Origin: CBDBUR01 sp965212075
GTDB lineage: Bacteria; Pseudomonadota; Alphaproteobacteria; JAPOUT01; G958296285
Length of the DNA: 64,000 bases
Direction: 5' to 3'
NCBI GenBank assembly: GCA_965212075.1
Contig: OZ243043.1
Location: forward strand, 992,001 to 1,056,000
The translations under genes were made by a program, and so were the position numbers. The notes below the pieces were generated by a model. The model was not told the origin of the DNA. It saw only the letters and a program-made list of their open reading frames with translations, and ran no database searches. Positions 34,469 to 43,365 of this stretch are shown in pieces (positions within the stretch are counted from its first letter, which is position 1; each line of letters opens with the position of its first letter).

Positions 34469-35556
34469 GCGGCGGCCTCTTTTTGATCCCAAGCCTGAAG
34501 CTGCGCGGCTTCTTCACGCAGCCGCTCGGACGCGCCCAGCCATTGGCGGCTGGCGCCGATGCGTTTGAACCAAAAATGCAGTCCGGAATCGGCAACGAAG
34601 CCCATGCCGCCATGCACTTCGGTCGCGGTGCGCGCGACAAAGCGCGCGACATCGCCCAGATGCGCTTTGGTCAGACAGGCCATCAGGCGCGGGTCGTCAT
34701 ATTTTTGATCAGGCTGGTCAAAGCAATAGGCGGCGAACCAGAGCATAGCGCGGCAGGGCTCGAGCTGTGCGGCCATTTCGGCGCATAAATGTTTGACCGC
34801 CTGAAATGATCCGATGACGCGGCCAAATTGCTCGCGCTCAAGCGCATAGGCGACGGCGCGCGCGATCATCGCCTGCGCGCAGCCGAGCATATCAGCGGCG
34901 AGCAGGATGCGTCCGGCGGCGAGCGTGCGCGCGGCGGCTTGGCCGACGCGATTTTCTCCGGCGAGTTTGACCGCAGGGCTGTTTTTAAAGACGATCTGGC
35001 TCACATAGCGCGTTTGGTCAATCGTTTTGAGCGGCGTGATGTCAACATCTTCTGCGCGCAGCAAAAAGAGATTTTGCTCCTGATCGGCGGTCAGAATATG
35101 GGTCGGCGCGCTTTCTAGCGCGAACATGGCCGTTCCCGAAAGACTATTCTTTTCGCTCTGGATCGCGGCATCGCCGCGCTGGCCGCTCAGCGCGCTGAGC
35201 GCGGTGCTGACGCGCATATCGCCAGCGGCGATGGCGCTTAGATATTCCGATTGCTGCGCCGGACTGCCCGCGTCTTGAATCGCAATTGGCGCGAGCACTT
35301 GTCCGGCCATAAAATTGACCGGCGCGACAAAAAGGCCGAGCGCTTCGTGCACCAGAGCGGCGTCAAGCAGACTAGCCGCCATGCCGCCATGAGTCTCGGC
35401 AGCGCACAGGCCTGTCATGCCCAAAGCATCAAAGCCCTGCTGCACTTGCGGCCATGATTTTTGATCTTTGAGCATATCAAGCGTGACATTATCTTTTAAG
35501 AAGCGCATCACGCTGTCCTGCAAGAGGCGCTGGGTTTCTGAAAGGCCGAAATCCAT
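34465..35556 (-). CDS. Acyl-CoA dehydrogenase
   Basis: A 363-residue FAD enzyme of the ACAD fold. The N-terminal helical domain starts MDFGLSETQRLLQDSVMRFL. FAD and substrate loops are less conserved than in its upstream partner. The C-terminal domain contains EREQFGRVIGSFQAVKHLCAEMA and the HGGMGF FAD contact. It oxidises an acyl-CoA, probably as a heterodimer with the product of 35556-36764: the genes overlap by one base (TAATG) and paired unequal ACADs are common for steroid-side-chain-like substrates. The next gene overlaps by four bases. Confidence 0.93.
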   Translation of the reverse strand: MDFGLSETQRLLQDSVMRFLKDNVTLDMLKDQKSWPQVQQGFDALGMTGLCAAETHGGMAASLLDAALVHEALGLFVAPVNFMAGQVLAPIAIQDAGSPAQQSEYLSAIAAGDMRVSTALSALSGQRGDAAIQSEKNSLSGTAMFALESAPTHILTADQEQNLFLLRAEDVDITPLKTIDQTRYVSQIVFKNSPAVKLAGENRVGQAAARTLAAGRILLAADMLGCAQAMIARAVAYALEREQFGRVIGSFQAVKHLCAEMAAQLEPCRAMLWFAAYCFDQPDQKYDDPRLMACLTKAHLGDVARFVARTATEVHGGMGFVADSGLHFWFKRIGASRQWLGASERLREEAAQLQAWDQKEAAA

Positions 35557-36764
35557 TATGCGCGCGCTGCCGACGTCTGTGGTTTAGGTTCGCGCGGCAT
35601 GCCGAGGCCGCGCTCGCTGATGATGTTTTTTTGAATCTGCGCCGTGCCGCCGCCAATGATGAGGCCGAGATCAAACATATAATGTCTCTGCCAGCGCGTG
35701 CTCTCAAGGGAGTCTTTGTCATGCTCGTAGAGGGTGCCGATTTCGCCCATCACATCAATGGCGAGCGCGGCCAGTTTATGATTCAGCTCGCAGCCGCGCA
35801 GTTTGACGATGATACCGGCCAGCCCCGGCGGCTCATTTTTGATGCTCTGCGACAAAAGCCGCAGACCATGACAGCGCATCGCGACGACTTCTTCTTGTAA
35901 TTGCAGCAGCCTTTCGCGGAAAGCAGGCTTGTCAATCAAGCGGGTTTGATCCAGCGTTTGCTGTTTCATCAATTCAATGATGCGGTTGAGGCGGTCTTCG
36001 GCTTGGTTGGGGTCGCCCAACATGCCGCGCTCATGTTTTAAGGTGGCGTTGGCGACTTTCCAGCCTTCACCGCGCTGTCCGACGATCTGGCTTTGCGGGA
36101 CGCGGGCATCGGTGAAGAAGACTTCGTTAAATTCGGCATGGCCGGTCATCGTCTGCAGAGGCCGCACAATAATGCCCTCTGTGTCCATCGGGATCAGCAA
36201 ATAGCTGATGCCTTGATGTTTGGGCGCTTGCGGCTCGGTGCGGATGATGCCGAACATCATATCGGCGTTCGCCGCCGAGCTTGTCCAGATTTTCTGGCCG
36301 TTAATGACAAAGTCATCGCCGTCTTCAACCGCCGATGTGCGCAGGCTCGCCAGATCAGAGCCCGAGCCCGGCTCCGAATAACCTTGGCACCAAACAACAT
36401 CGCCTTCAATCGTTGGCTTGATCCATTTTTGTTTTTGCGCTTCAGTGCCATGTTCAAGCAGAGTCGGCACCAGCATTGAAATGCCCTGATTGGCGAGCGC
36501 GCGCGGCGCACCAGCATCAATGAAACATTCAACGATGATGCGCATTTCAAGAATATCGGGCCGCGCGCCATAGCCGCCATATTCTTTGGGTATCGTGCGC
36601 GCCGCATAGCCGTTTTGGATCAGCAATTTTTGCCACGCAGCGCTTTCGCGCGATGGCCGATCAAGGCCATAATGTTTGGGATAATCCTGTTTGTGGGCCT
36701 GCAAAAACTCGCGCACTTTCTCGCGGAAAGCCTCATATTTTTCACCATAGGATAGATTCATCAT
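35556..36764 (-). CDS. Acyl-CoA dehydrogenase
   Basis: The 402-residue ACAD has WCQGYSEPGSGSDLASLRT, the FAD-binding loop, and INGQKIWTSSAANAD. Its C-terminal part ends GGGTAQIQKNIISERGLGMPR, the usual FAD-dimer contact. It transfers electrons to ETF. It is the first of three overlapping genes (ACAD, ACAD, ABC exporter). A GGAGAG site precedes the ATG pair at 36764. The pair resembles the FadE-type heteromeric dehydrogenases, so the two polypeptides may form one enzyme; the substrate chain is unknown. Confidence 0.94.
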   Translation of the reverse strand: MMNLSYGEKYEAFREKVREFLQAHKQDYPKHYGLDRPSRESAAWQKLLIQNGYAARTIPKEYGGYGARPDILEMRIIVECFIDAGAPRALANQGISMLVPTLLEHGTEAQKQKWIKPTIEGDVVWCQGYSEPGSGSDLASLRTSAVEDGDDFVINGQKIWTSSAANADMMFGIIRTEPQAPKHQGISYLLIPMDTEGIIVRPLQTMTGHAEFNEVFFTDARVPQSQIVGQRGEGWKVANATLKHERGMLGDPNQAEDRLNRIIELMKQQTLDQTRLIDKPAFRERLLQLQEEVVAMRCHGLRLLSQSIKNEPPGLAGIIVKLRGCELNHKLAALAIDVMGEIGTLYEHDKDSLESTRWQRHYMFDLGLIIGGGTAQIQKNIISERGLGMPREPKPQTSAARA

Positions 36765-36791
36765 TCTCTCCGCTTAAAATTATATTGCAGA

Positions 36792-37739
36792 TTACGCCGC
36801 CTGTTTTTGATCTTCGGCCAGCATCAGCCTGATATTTTGCATTGCCGTTCCCGCGGCGCCCTTGCCTAGATTATCAAACAAAGCTGCCAGCAGAATATGC
36901 CTATATGTATCATGAGAGAAGGCATAAATCTGCATGATGTCCTGTCCGGCGAGCTGGGCGGCATCGAGTTTTTGCCCCCCTTCCCTTTGCGCTTCTTCTA
37001 TGACCGAAATCATATTTTCGTTTTGGTAAAATCGCGCGAGCTGCGCGTGAATATCCTGCGCGGCGGGTTTTTGCGGCAATTGGTCAAGGTGAAGCGGAAT
37101 ATGGACGATCATGCCCTGCGGAAACAGGCCGACTGCGGGCGAAAATAAGGGCGTGTGTGCGAGTCCGCTATGAAGGCGGATTTCTTCAAGATGCTTATGC
37201 TCGAGATTGAGCGCATAATCGCATATTGGGCTTTTTGTGTGTTCGGGGTGGGCGGGATCGGTATAAGCGGCGATCATATCGCGCCCGCCGCCGGTATAGC
37301 CGGAAACGGCATGAATACTGATCGGGTGATCCGGCGGCACGAGTCCCGCGGCGATGAGCGGATGCAGGAGTGCTACCGCGCCGATCGCATAGCAGCCCGG
37401 ATTGCTCACATATTTTGCCGCCGCGATTTGCTGCTTCTGGGCGGCATCCCATTCGGGCATGCCATAGACCCAGTCTTTATCGGTGCGATGCGCGCAGCTT
37501 GCGTCAAGCACTTTGACATGCGGCGCAGTGATGGCGCTGACCGCTTCGCGCGCGACATCGTCGGGCAGGCACAGCACAGCCAGATCGGCTTGATTGAGAT
37601 AATCGGCACGTGCGTCTTTGTCTTTGCGCTGCGCGTCGGGCAGCAGCAGCAATTCTATTTCCGGCTCTTTGGATAATCTTTCGTGAATTTGCAGGCCGGT
37701 TGTGCCGACATGGCCATCTATGAAAATGCGCTTTTTCAT
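36792..37739 (-). CDS. argC: N-acetyl-gamma-glutamyl-phosphate reductase (short type)
   Basis: The 315-residue enzyme makes N-acetylglutamate semialdehyde in arginine synthesis. The NADP-binding start IFIDGHVGTTG, catalytic C116 in SNPGCYAIG and GYTGGGRDMI match ArgC. The length and HRTDKDWVYGMPEW segment fit the short (type 2) class. It lies 6 bases after the alpha/beta hydrolase stop. No other arginine genes are in the window. The start has no strong ribosome site, in keeping with coupling to the upstream gene. Confidence 0.94.
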   Translation of the reverse strand: MKKRIFIDGHVGTTGLQIHERLSKEPEIELLLLPDAQRKDKDARADYLNQADLAVLCLPDDVAREAVSAITAPHVKVLDASCAHRTDKDWVYGMPEWDAAQKQQIAAAKYVSNPGCYAIGAVALLHPLIAAGLVPPDHPISIHAVSGYTGGGRDMIAAYTDPAHPEHTKSPICDYALNLEHKHLEEIRLHSGLAHTPLFSPAVGLFPQGMIVHIPLHLDQLPQKPAAQDIHAQLARFYQNENMISVIEEAQREGGQKLDAAQLAGQDIMQIYAFSHDTYRHILLAALFDNLGKGAAGTAMQNIRLMLAEDQKQAA

Positions 37740-37745
37740 GACATT

Positions 37746-38540
37746 TTATCGCAGCGTGTTGAGGAAGTCTAAAACAGCGGCGTTGAAAGTTTCGGGATTG
37801 TCGTCATTGGCATAATGTTCGGCATTGGGGATCACGACCTTATCCGCATCAGGGATTTTTCTTTCCATATAATCCGCCGCGCCTTGGAAAGGCTTGTCGT
37901 CAGCGCCAACGACGATCAAAGTCGGCACACGCAGCTGGTCCAGCCTTTGGATGACGTCGTCATTGTTCTGCGTCAATATGAAGCGCGCAGCAAGAGCCAG
38001 CGAAGTGGCTGAAAGATGACGAACACCTTCAGGCACTTTGGGCGCAGCACCCAGCCCGCGCTTTTCAAGCGCATCGGCCTGCCGATGAGCGGTTTGGTTC
38101 CATTTTTCGCGCGCTTCGTCATTTTTAAAGCCAGGCCCGCTATCACAAATCAGCAGCGCGCGGACATTTTGCGGCTGCGTGAACGCAAACATCAGCGACA
38201 AATAGCCGCCCAGCGAGAGTCCGCCGATCACCGCTTTAGGCGCCTGATTGGGCGCATGATCGGGCGCATAATGTTCAAGCAAAGCGGTCATATCCTCAAG
38301 CGTGAGCTGGTGAGAAAAATGTTCGCTGGCTTCGGGCGTTTTTGTGAGGCCGTGCCCGCGCATATCCCAAGTGATGATGCGCCATGTTTGCGCGAGCGGC
38401 TTGATCTGCGCGCGCCACATCGCGCTTGAGGCGCCAAATGCGTGGGAGAGCAGCAAAACCGGCGCTTTCTCAGGGCCGTGCACTTCGTGATAGATCCGCG
38501 CTTCGCCGCGGACGAGATGGTCTTTAATCGCATTCATCAT
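37746..38540 (-). CDS. Alpha/beta hydrolase
   Basis: The 264-residue protein has the alpha/beta-hydrolase pattern: oxyanion-strand LLLSHAFGASSAMW, nucleophile elbow GGLSLGGY with S109, acid VVGADDKPF, and a late His in PNAEHYAND. It is likely a soluble esterase, lactonase or 3-oxoadipate enol-lactonase-like enzyme. It sits 30 bases after the OmpA/MotB-like gene and directly before argC. Either of two adjacent ATGs could serve (38540 or 38537). Confidence 0.9.
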   Translation of the reverse strand: MMNAIKDHLVRGEARIYHEVHGPEKAPVLLLSHAFGASSAMWRAQIKPLAQTWRIITWDMRGHGLTKTPEASEHFSHQLTLEDMTALLEHYAPDHAPNQAPKAVIGGLSLGGYLSLMFAFTQPQNVRALLICDSGPGFKNDEAREKWNQTAHRQADALEKRGLGAAPKVPEGVRHLSATSLALAARFILTQNNDDVIQRLDQLRVPTLIVVGADDKPFQGAADYMERKIPDADKVVIPNAEHYANDDNPETFNAAVLDFLNTLR

Positions 38541-38570
38541 GGCTTGTTATACTCCATCTGGAAGAAAAAC

Positions 38571-39533
38571 TCACCTTTCGGTAAGCTTGAACTCTATGCG
38601 GCGATTGCGATACCACACTTCGCTGCCGCCCTGCGCGAGAGGTCTGAATTGGCCGAAACCGGCGGCGGCGAGCCGCTTCGGTTTCATGCCGCGCGCGACC
38701 AGAAATTCAACGACCGCAACAGCACGCGCGGTGGATAGATGCCAGTTGGATGGAAATTGCGCCGTATTGATGGGCTGAATATCGGTATGGCCATCCACGC
38801 GCAATATCCAATCCACTTTGGCGGGAATATCTTTGCTGATTCTATTCATCACTTGCGCGACCTTGCGCAGCTCAAATTTTCCGCGCGGATTGATCGCCGC
38901 GCTGCCGGAATCGAATAGAACTTCAGATTGAAAAATAAAGCGATCGCCGACAATTTCAAATCCGTCAAGGTCTTTCAGCACGTCGCGCAGAGCGGCCATG
39001 AAGGCGGAGCGATGGCGCGCGAGCTCCTGAACTTTTTGCGCAAGCGCGGTGTTGAGGCGGCGGCCAAGCGCGGCGATTTGCGCTTTGTTTTTGCGGTCGC
39101 GCTCTTCGCTGGCTTCAAGTGCTGCGGCAATCGTTTGCAACTGCTGCCGCAAAGCGGCGATTTGCTGATTCAACAACGCAGCTTGCGCGATCGCTTTTTG
39201 TGCAAGCTCTTTTTCTTTGCCCAGATCAAGCGAGAGCTTTTCGCTTTTTGCCTGTGCGGCAGCGAGCGACGCCGTCAATCCGGCGAGCTTGTCCTCCAAA
39301 GACGTATTTTGCTTTTTTTCCAGCGCGAGCAGATTGGCAAGCTCGGCGACTTGCGTTTGCAATTTGGCGAGCGAGCGGTCGCGTCCGGCGAGCAGGTTAG
39401 TCAGCACAAATTGTCCGATGACAAATACCGCGAGCAAAAAAGTGATGACGAGCAGAAGCGTCGCCATCGCATCAACAAAGCCGGGCCAGAAATCAATGCT
39501 GCTGCGTCTATATTTTGCGGCGCGCGAAGCCAT
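38571..39533 (-). CDS. MotB/OmpA-like peptidoglycan-binding motor protein
   Basis: The 320-residue protein has one N-terminal membrane helix (about 18-45), a long coiled coil (about 50-180) and an OmpA C-terminal peptidoglycan-binding domain (about 200-320) with VDGHTDIQPI and RAVAVVEFLVARG. D21, at the start of the helix (FVDAMATLLLVITFLL), matches the proton-carrying Asp of MotB. It starts two bases after the MotA/TolQ-like gene's stop, so the pair would form a proton-driven complex anchored to the cell wall. No flagellar genes are present, so the task may be envelope-related. Confidence 0.85.
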   Translation of the reverse strand: MASRAAKYRRSSIDFWPGFVDAMATLLLVITFLLAVFVIGQFVLTNLLAGRDRSLAKLQTQVAELANLLALEKKQNTSLEDKLAGLTASLAAAQAKSEKLSLDLGKEKELAQKAIAQAALLNQQIAALRQQLQTIAAALEASEERDRKNKAQIAALGRRLNTALAQKVQELARHRSAFMAALRDVLKDLDGFEIVGDRFIFQSEVLFDSGSAAINPRGKFELRKVAQVMNRISKDIPAKVDWILRVDGHTDIQPINTAQFPSNWHLSTARAVAVVEFLVARGMKPKRLAAAGFGQFRPLAQGGSEVWYRNRRIEFKLTER

Positions 39534-39535
39534 AT

Positions 39536-40339
39536 TTACCGCCGCCGCAGCCGCTCAAGAAGCCGGCCTAGTGACTCGGTGACATCGGTGAGGTCATCTT
39601 TGGGCTGTGCCACGCCGTCTTGCGCGAAACGCGCGGATGTTGAAAGCCAGTCTTCCAGCTCAATGGCGAAGCGGTTTTGCGCTTGACCGAGCTGCAGATC
39701 GAGAAACCCCAAGACGAGCGATCCGGCCAGCCCAAACAGAGATGAGGAAAAAGCGGTGCCCATGCCGCCGAGCGGCGCACGCAATCCGGCGATGAGCTGG
39801 GTAAAGATCGCGCTGTCATTGTCTTGGCTCTGGCTGAGCGCAGCGATGAGGTCGCTGACCGCGCTGACGGTGACAAGCAAACCCCAAAAGGTTCCGAGCA
39901 GGCCTAAGAAGACAAGCAGGCCGATGAGATAGCGCAAAATTTCTCTTGTCTCGTCCAGCCGCGCTGAGACGGAATCCATCACCGAACCGAGGCTTGTCTG
40001 GGTGAGCACCAAAGGTCCGGCGGAGCGATTGATCATCGCCGCGAGCGGCGCGAGCAGCCTTGGCGGCGGCAGTGCGCGGGCGCCGCTTTGACCCAGAGCA
40101 TTGACCCAGTTAATTTCGCGCCAGAGAATGGATACGCGGTGGCAGGCGTAGATAATGCCGATGAGCAGCACGGATAAGATCACGCCATTCAGTCCCGGAT
40201 TGGCGTTGAAAAAGAACTGCAGCCGATCAGATGGCAGGCCCAAAAACACGGCGACGACCGCAACGGCGATCAAAAATGCGATCATGCGAATCAAATAGGC
40301 ACCCGGCGGTGTCAGAAAATGGGGTTGGGGGTTCATCAT
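39536..40339 (-). CDS. MotA/TolQ/ExbB-like proton channel protein
   Basis: The 267-residue protein has two N-terminal helices (about 17-35, 50-65), then a cytosolic segment, then a pair of helices (about 137-160 and 195-215). LVFLGLLGTFWGLLVTVSAV and APLGGMGTAFSSSLFGLAGSL are the MotA/TolQ channel helices. It likely conducts protons with the OmpA/MotB-like protein encoded two bases downstream. A separate small OmpA-like protein precedes it. In alphaproteobacteria such pairs are found away from tol and flagellar loci; the load they drive is not known. Confidence 0.85.
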   Translation of the reverse strand: MMNPQPHFLTPPGAYLIRMIAFLIAVAVVAVFLGLPSDRLQFFFNANPGLNGVILSVLLIGIIYACHRVSILWREINWVNALGQSGARALPPPRLLAPLAAMINRSAGPLVLTQTSLGSVMDSVSARLDETREILRYLIGLLVFLGLLGTFWGLLVTVSAVSDLIAALSQSQDNDSAIFTQLIAGLRAPLGGMGTAFSSSLFGLAGSLVLGFLDLQLGQAQNRFAIELEDWLSTSARFAQDGVAQPKDDLTDVTESLGRLLERLRRR

Positions 40340-40395
40340 TTTGGAGCCTCTTATGGGATTAAATATACTTTATCAGCCGAGAGTTTCAACAATTT

Positions 40396-40785
40396 CTATT
40401 TTTTGAGGAAAATATCGACTCTCTGGCACGGCGCGGCGCACAGATTGCCGAGGGGCTTCAAGATGATTCGCTTTGGCTGGATGGCGTTCTGCTTGAGATA
40501 GTCCCGCACGGCGAGCGCGCGCGTCAGCGCGAGGCGCTGCGCTGCCCATGAGGGCTGGTCAGCCACTGCCGCAAATGCATGAACGATAATGCGCGCACCT
40601 TTAATTTTCTCAATCTGTTTGAGCAAATTGTTGAGAATGGTCTGGCTTCCGGCAGGCAGGGTTTCTGCCTCGCCTTGAAAGAAAATTTGCACCACGGGCT
40701 TTTGTTCAGCAGCCTTCAGCACTGGCAAGGCGGCGAAGAAGCCCGCAAGCAGACTCAAAGTGATGTATACAGCTTTTTTTTTCAT
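40396..40785 (-). CDS. Small exported OmpA-like protein
   Basis: The 129-residue protein has a signal peptide (MKKKAVYITLSLLAGFFAALPVLKA region, cut near 25) followed by an OmpA-like domain: VQIFFQGEAETLPAG, IIVHAFAAVADQPSWAAQRLALTRALAVRDYL, RIILKPLG. It may bind peptidoglycan in the periplasm next to the MotA/MotB-like complex encoded downstream. Its ATG at 40785 overlaps the IMPase stop by four bases (ATGA), fixing the start and coupling it to that gene. Two late cysteines (LCAAPC) could form a disulfide. Confidence 0.75.
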   Translation of the reverse strand: MKKKAVYITLSLLAGFFAALPVLKAAEQKPVVQIFFQGEAETLPAGSQTILNNLLKQIEKIKGARIIVHAFAAVADQPSWAAQRLALTRALAVRDYLKQNAIQPKRIILKPLGNLCAAPCQRVDIFLKK

Positions 40786-41579
40786 GTTTTTTGAATCGCC
40801 GCACAAATTGGCCGGTGAAGCTGTGCCGCACAGGCGAGCATAGAGATCGCACTTTGGTCAAGTTGGATCGCGCTGCCGTCAAGGTCTGTGGTGATGCCGC
40901 CGGCCTCGCGCACAAGGATGATGCCCGCAGCAATATCCCAGATTTTTGAATCGCCGGTCAGGAAGCCATCCAGACGCGCGGCGGCGACATAAGCGAGGCT
41001 CAGCGAGACCGAGCCTAGCTGCCGCGGATGGCCGCCTTTGCGCATCACATTGAAAATGCCCGACGCCCATTTTTGCCCCATGCGGCCATAGGCGAGCAGC
41101 GCATTTTGCGGCTGTGTGCAATTTGAGGCGCGCAGCCTCTGGTTATTCAAATAAGCGCCCTCGCCTTTGGCGGCGATAAACATTTCACCGGCGAGCGGCG
41201 CATAGATCAGTCCGGCGACGATTTCGCCATCGGCCTCAGCAGCGAGCGAAATCGCAAAAGATGGAAAGCCATGCTGAAAATTCCGCGAGCCATCAAGCGG
41301 ATCAATGATCCAGCGTTCGGAAGATTTTTTGCGCGTGGCTTTATTTATCACCGCGCCGCGCTCTTCGGCAAGAATGTCAAATCCCGGACGCGCCTGCGAC
41401 AATTCTTCACATAAAACATCTTCGGCGCGCTGGTCGGCGGCGGCAAGAAAATGGCGATTGCCTTTAACGGAATGCTGCAGCTGCTCCACTTCGCCAAAAT
41501 CGCGCAGCAGGCCGCGCGAGGCTTTCAGCGCAGCAGATGTCATCGCGTTGATCAGCGGATTTATCAGCGGGCCTGTCAT
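40782..41579 (-). CDS. Inositol monophosphatase family protein
   Basis: The 265-residue magnesium-dependent phosphatase has E72-E73 in LAEERG, DPLDGSRNF (93-101) and SKIWDIAAG near 215, the three metal-site segments. Ser replaces the usual Thr in the DPLDGT motif. It could act on inositol phosphates, fructose bisphosphate or 3',5'-PAP. It follows efp by five bases, an arrangement I recall from alphaproteobacterial genomes, and is coupled to the small OmpA-like gene downstream. Confidence 0.92.
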   Translation of the reverse strand: MTGPLINPLINAMTSAALKASRGLLRDFGEVEQLQHSVKGNRHFLAAADQRAEDVLCEELSQARPGFDILAEERGAVINKATRKKSSERWIIDPLDGSRNFQHGFPSFAISLAAEADGEIVAGLIYAPLAGEMFIAAKGEGAYLNNQRLRASNCTQPQNALLAYGRMGQKWASGIFNVMRKGGHPRQLGSVSLSLAYVAAARLDGFLTGDSKIWDIAAGIILVREAGGITTDLDGSAIQLDQSAISMLACAAQLHRPICAAIQKT

Positions 41580-41584
41580 CAGAA

Positions 41585-42157
41585 TTATTTTTTATCCATG
41601 CGGCGCACATATTGTGACGTGTTCGTATCCACGACGATCGCCTCGCCTTTGGTGATGAAAGGCGGCACCATAATCCGCATGCCATTATCCATGATCGCAG
41701 GCTTATAGGAAGACGCCGCAGTCTGGCCTTTGACGACCGGCTCGGCTTCGCGCACTTCAAGCGTGATGTGTTCAGGCAAATTAACGCTGAGCGGCTGGCC
41801 TTCATGGCTTTCAATCTCAACGCTCATGCCGTCCTGCAAAAATCCTGCGCGCGCACCGAGATTGTCTTCGGGCAAAGAAATTTGCTCATAGTTTTCGGTG
41901 TCCATGAAAATCAGCATCCCATCTTGTGCATAAAGAAATTGATGGGTTTTTTGCTCCAGCCGCACGCGCTCAACGGTTTCCGACGAGCGAAAGCGCTCAT
42001 TGAGCTTTGAGCCATCTTTAAGATTTTTAAGCTCCACTTGCGCAAACGCGCCGCCTTTGCCGGGCTTGACGTGATTGATCTTCACCGCCTGCCACAGCGC
42101 GCCTTTATGCGTGATGACATGGCCGGGGCGGATCTCGTTTCCGTTAATTTTTGACAT
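41585..42157 (-). CDS. efp: Elongation factor P
   Basis: The 190-residue EF-P has its three domains in order: KOW-like N-terminus MSKINGNEIRPGHVI, then the S1-like OB domains. The modifiable lysine is present in KPGKGGAF (near residue 30-37). EF-P rescues ribosomes stalled on polyproline. I chose the ATG at 42157 because family homology starts there; an ATG at 42163 and others lie upstream. No modification enzymes (EpmA/B or EarP) are in the window. It is divergent from glf with about 53 bases between. Confidence 0.96.
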   Translation of the reverse strand: MSKINGNEIRPGHVITHKGALWQAVKINHVKPGKGGAFAQVELKNLKDGSKLNERFRSSETVERVRLEQKTHQFLYAQDGMLIFMDTENYEQISLPEDNLGARAGFLQDGMSVEIESHEGQPLSVNLPEHITLEVREAEPVVKGQTAASSYKPAIMDNGMRIMVPPFITKGEAIVVDTNTSQYVRRMDKK

Positions 42158-42210
42158 ACGCATGATAATATGTCGCTTCATACAAATAAGCGCAAGGACT
42201 AAAGGACTAT

Positions 42211-43365
42211 ATGAAGAATTTTTTAATTGGCGGTGCGGGATTTTCTGGTGCCGTGCTCGCGCGGCGGCTCGCTGAAGCCGGACATCACTGCCAGATCGTT
42301 GAGCCGCGCGATCACGCAGGCGGCAACTGCCACACGGCGCGCGATGCGCAAAGCGGCGTGATGGTGCATGTCTATGGCCCGCATATTTTTCATACTGGCG
42401 ATGAAGAAGTTTGGCGCTTTGTCAATGACCATGCGCAGATGCGCCCCTATCAACATCGGGTGCGCGCGCTTTATCGCGGGGAGGTTTATTCACTGCCGGT
42501 TAATTTGCGCACGATCAACCAGTTTTTTGGCAAGGACTTTTCTCCGGAAGAGGCGCGATCCCACATCAGCAAGCTGACCATCGCGCCCGCGCATGGCCGC
42601 GCGCCGGAAACTTTTGAAGAGCAGGCGCTCGCTTTTGTTGGCCGCGATCTCTATGAGGCCTTTTTGAAAGGCTATACCCAAAAGCAATGGGGAACATCAC
42701 CCGACCAATTACCCGCCTCCATCTTGAAGCGCCTGCCGATGCGCTTTACTGATGATGACAATTATTTTTTTCACCCCTTTCAGGGCATCCCCGAAGATGG
42801 CTATACCGCGATGGTGCATTCAATTTTGGATCATCCCCACATAGATGTCGCTTTGGGAGAAAAAATTTCCTGCACCCAAGCGCCCGAAGACAAAGATCAT
42901 ATATTTTTTACCGGGCCGATTGATGACTGGTTTGATCATGATTTTGGCCGTCTGGCCTATCGGACTTTGGATTTTGAAATTTTGCGCGCCAAAGGAAATT
43001 TCCAAGATTGTCCGGTAGTCAACTATTCCGACGAAGAGGTAAAATGGACGCGCATCACCGAGCATAAACATTTTGCCGCTTGGGAAAAACATGACGAGAC
43101 GATTTGCTATAAAGAGTTCAGCCGCGCCTGCCAAGAGGGCGACATTCCTTATTATCCAGTGCGGCTTGTCAAAGATAAGGCTTTGCTCGGTGTTTATCTG
43201 GAAAAAGCGCGGGCGGAAAAAAATGTGAGCTTTTTGGGTCGGCTGGGCACTTATCGCTATTTGGATATGGATGTGGCGATCCGCGAGGCGATGGATGCAG
43301 CGTCTATGGTTCTTGCGGCGATCGCGCGGGGGGTGCCGCCGCCGCCGTTTTTTGTTGATCAATAA
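42211..43365 (+). CDS. glf: UDP-galactopyranose mutase
   Basis: The 384-residue flavoenzyme converts UDP-galactopyranose to UDP-galactofuranose. It has the FAD-binding FLIGGAGFSGAVLARRLAEAGH (split over 4-25), DHAGGNCHTARD, GPHIFHT and YTQKQWGTSPDQLP, all diagnostic of Glf, and the PVNYSDEEVKWTRITEHKHF segment with the substrate-binding Arg. It implies galactofuranose in a surface polysaccharide, fitting the large glycosyltransferase genes that converge on it. The last 62 bases overlap the triple-DUF707 gene on the other strand. Confidence 0.96.
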   Translation: MKNFLIGGAGFSGAVLARRLAEAGHHCQIVEPRDHAGGNCHTARDAQSGVMVHVYGPHIFHTGDEEVWRFVNDHAQMRPYQHRVRALYRGEVYSLPVNLRTINQFFGKDFSPEEARSHISKLTIAPAHGRAPETFEEQALAFVGRDLYEAFLKGYTQKQWGTSPDQLPASILKRLPMRFTDDDNYFFHPFQGIPEDGYTAMVHSILDHPHIDVALGEKISCTQAPEDKDHIFFTGPIDDWFDHDFGRLAYRTLDFEILRAKGNFQDCPVVNYSDEEVKWTRITEHKHFAAWEKHDETICYKEFSRACQEGDIPYYPVRLVKDKALLGVYLEKARAEKNVSFLGRLGTYRYLDMDVAIREAMDAASMVLAAIARGVPPPPFFVDQ

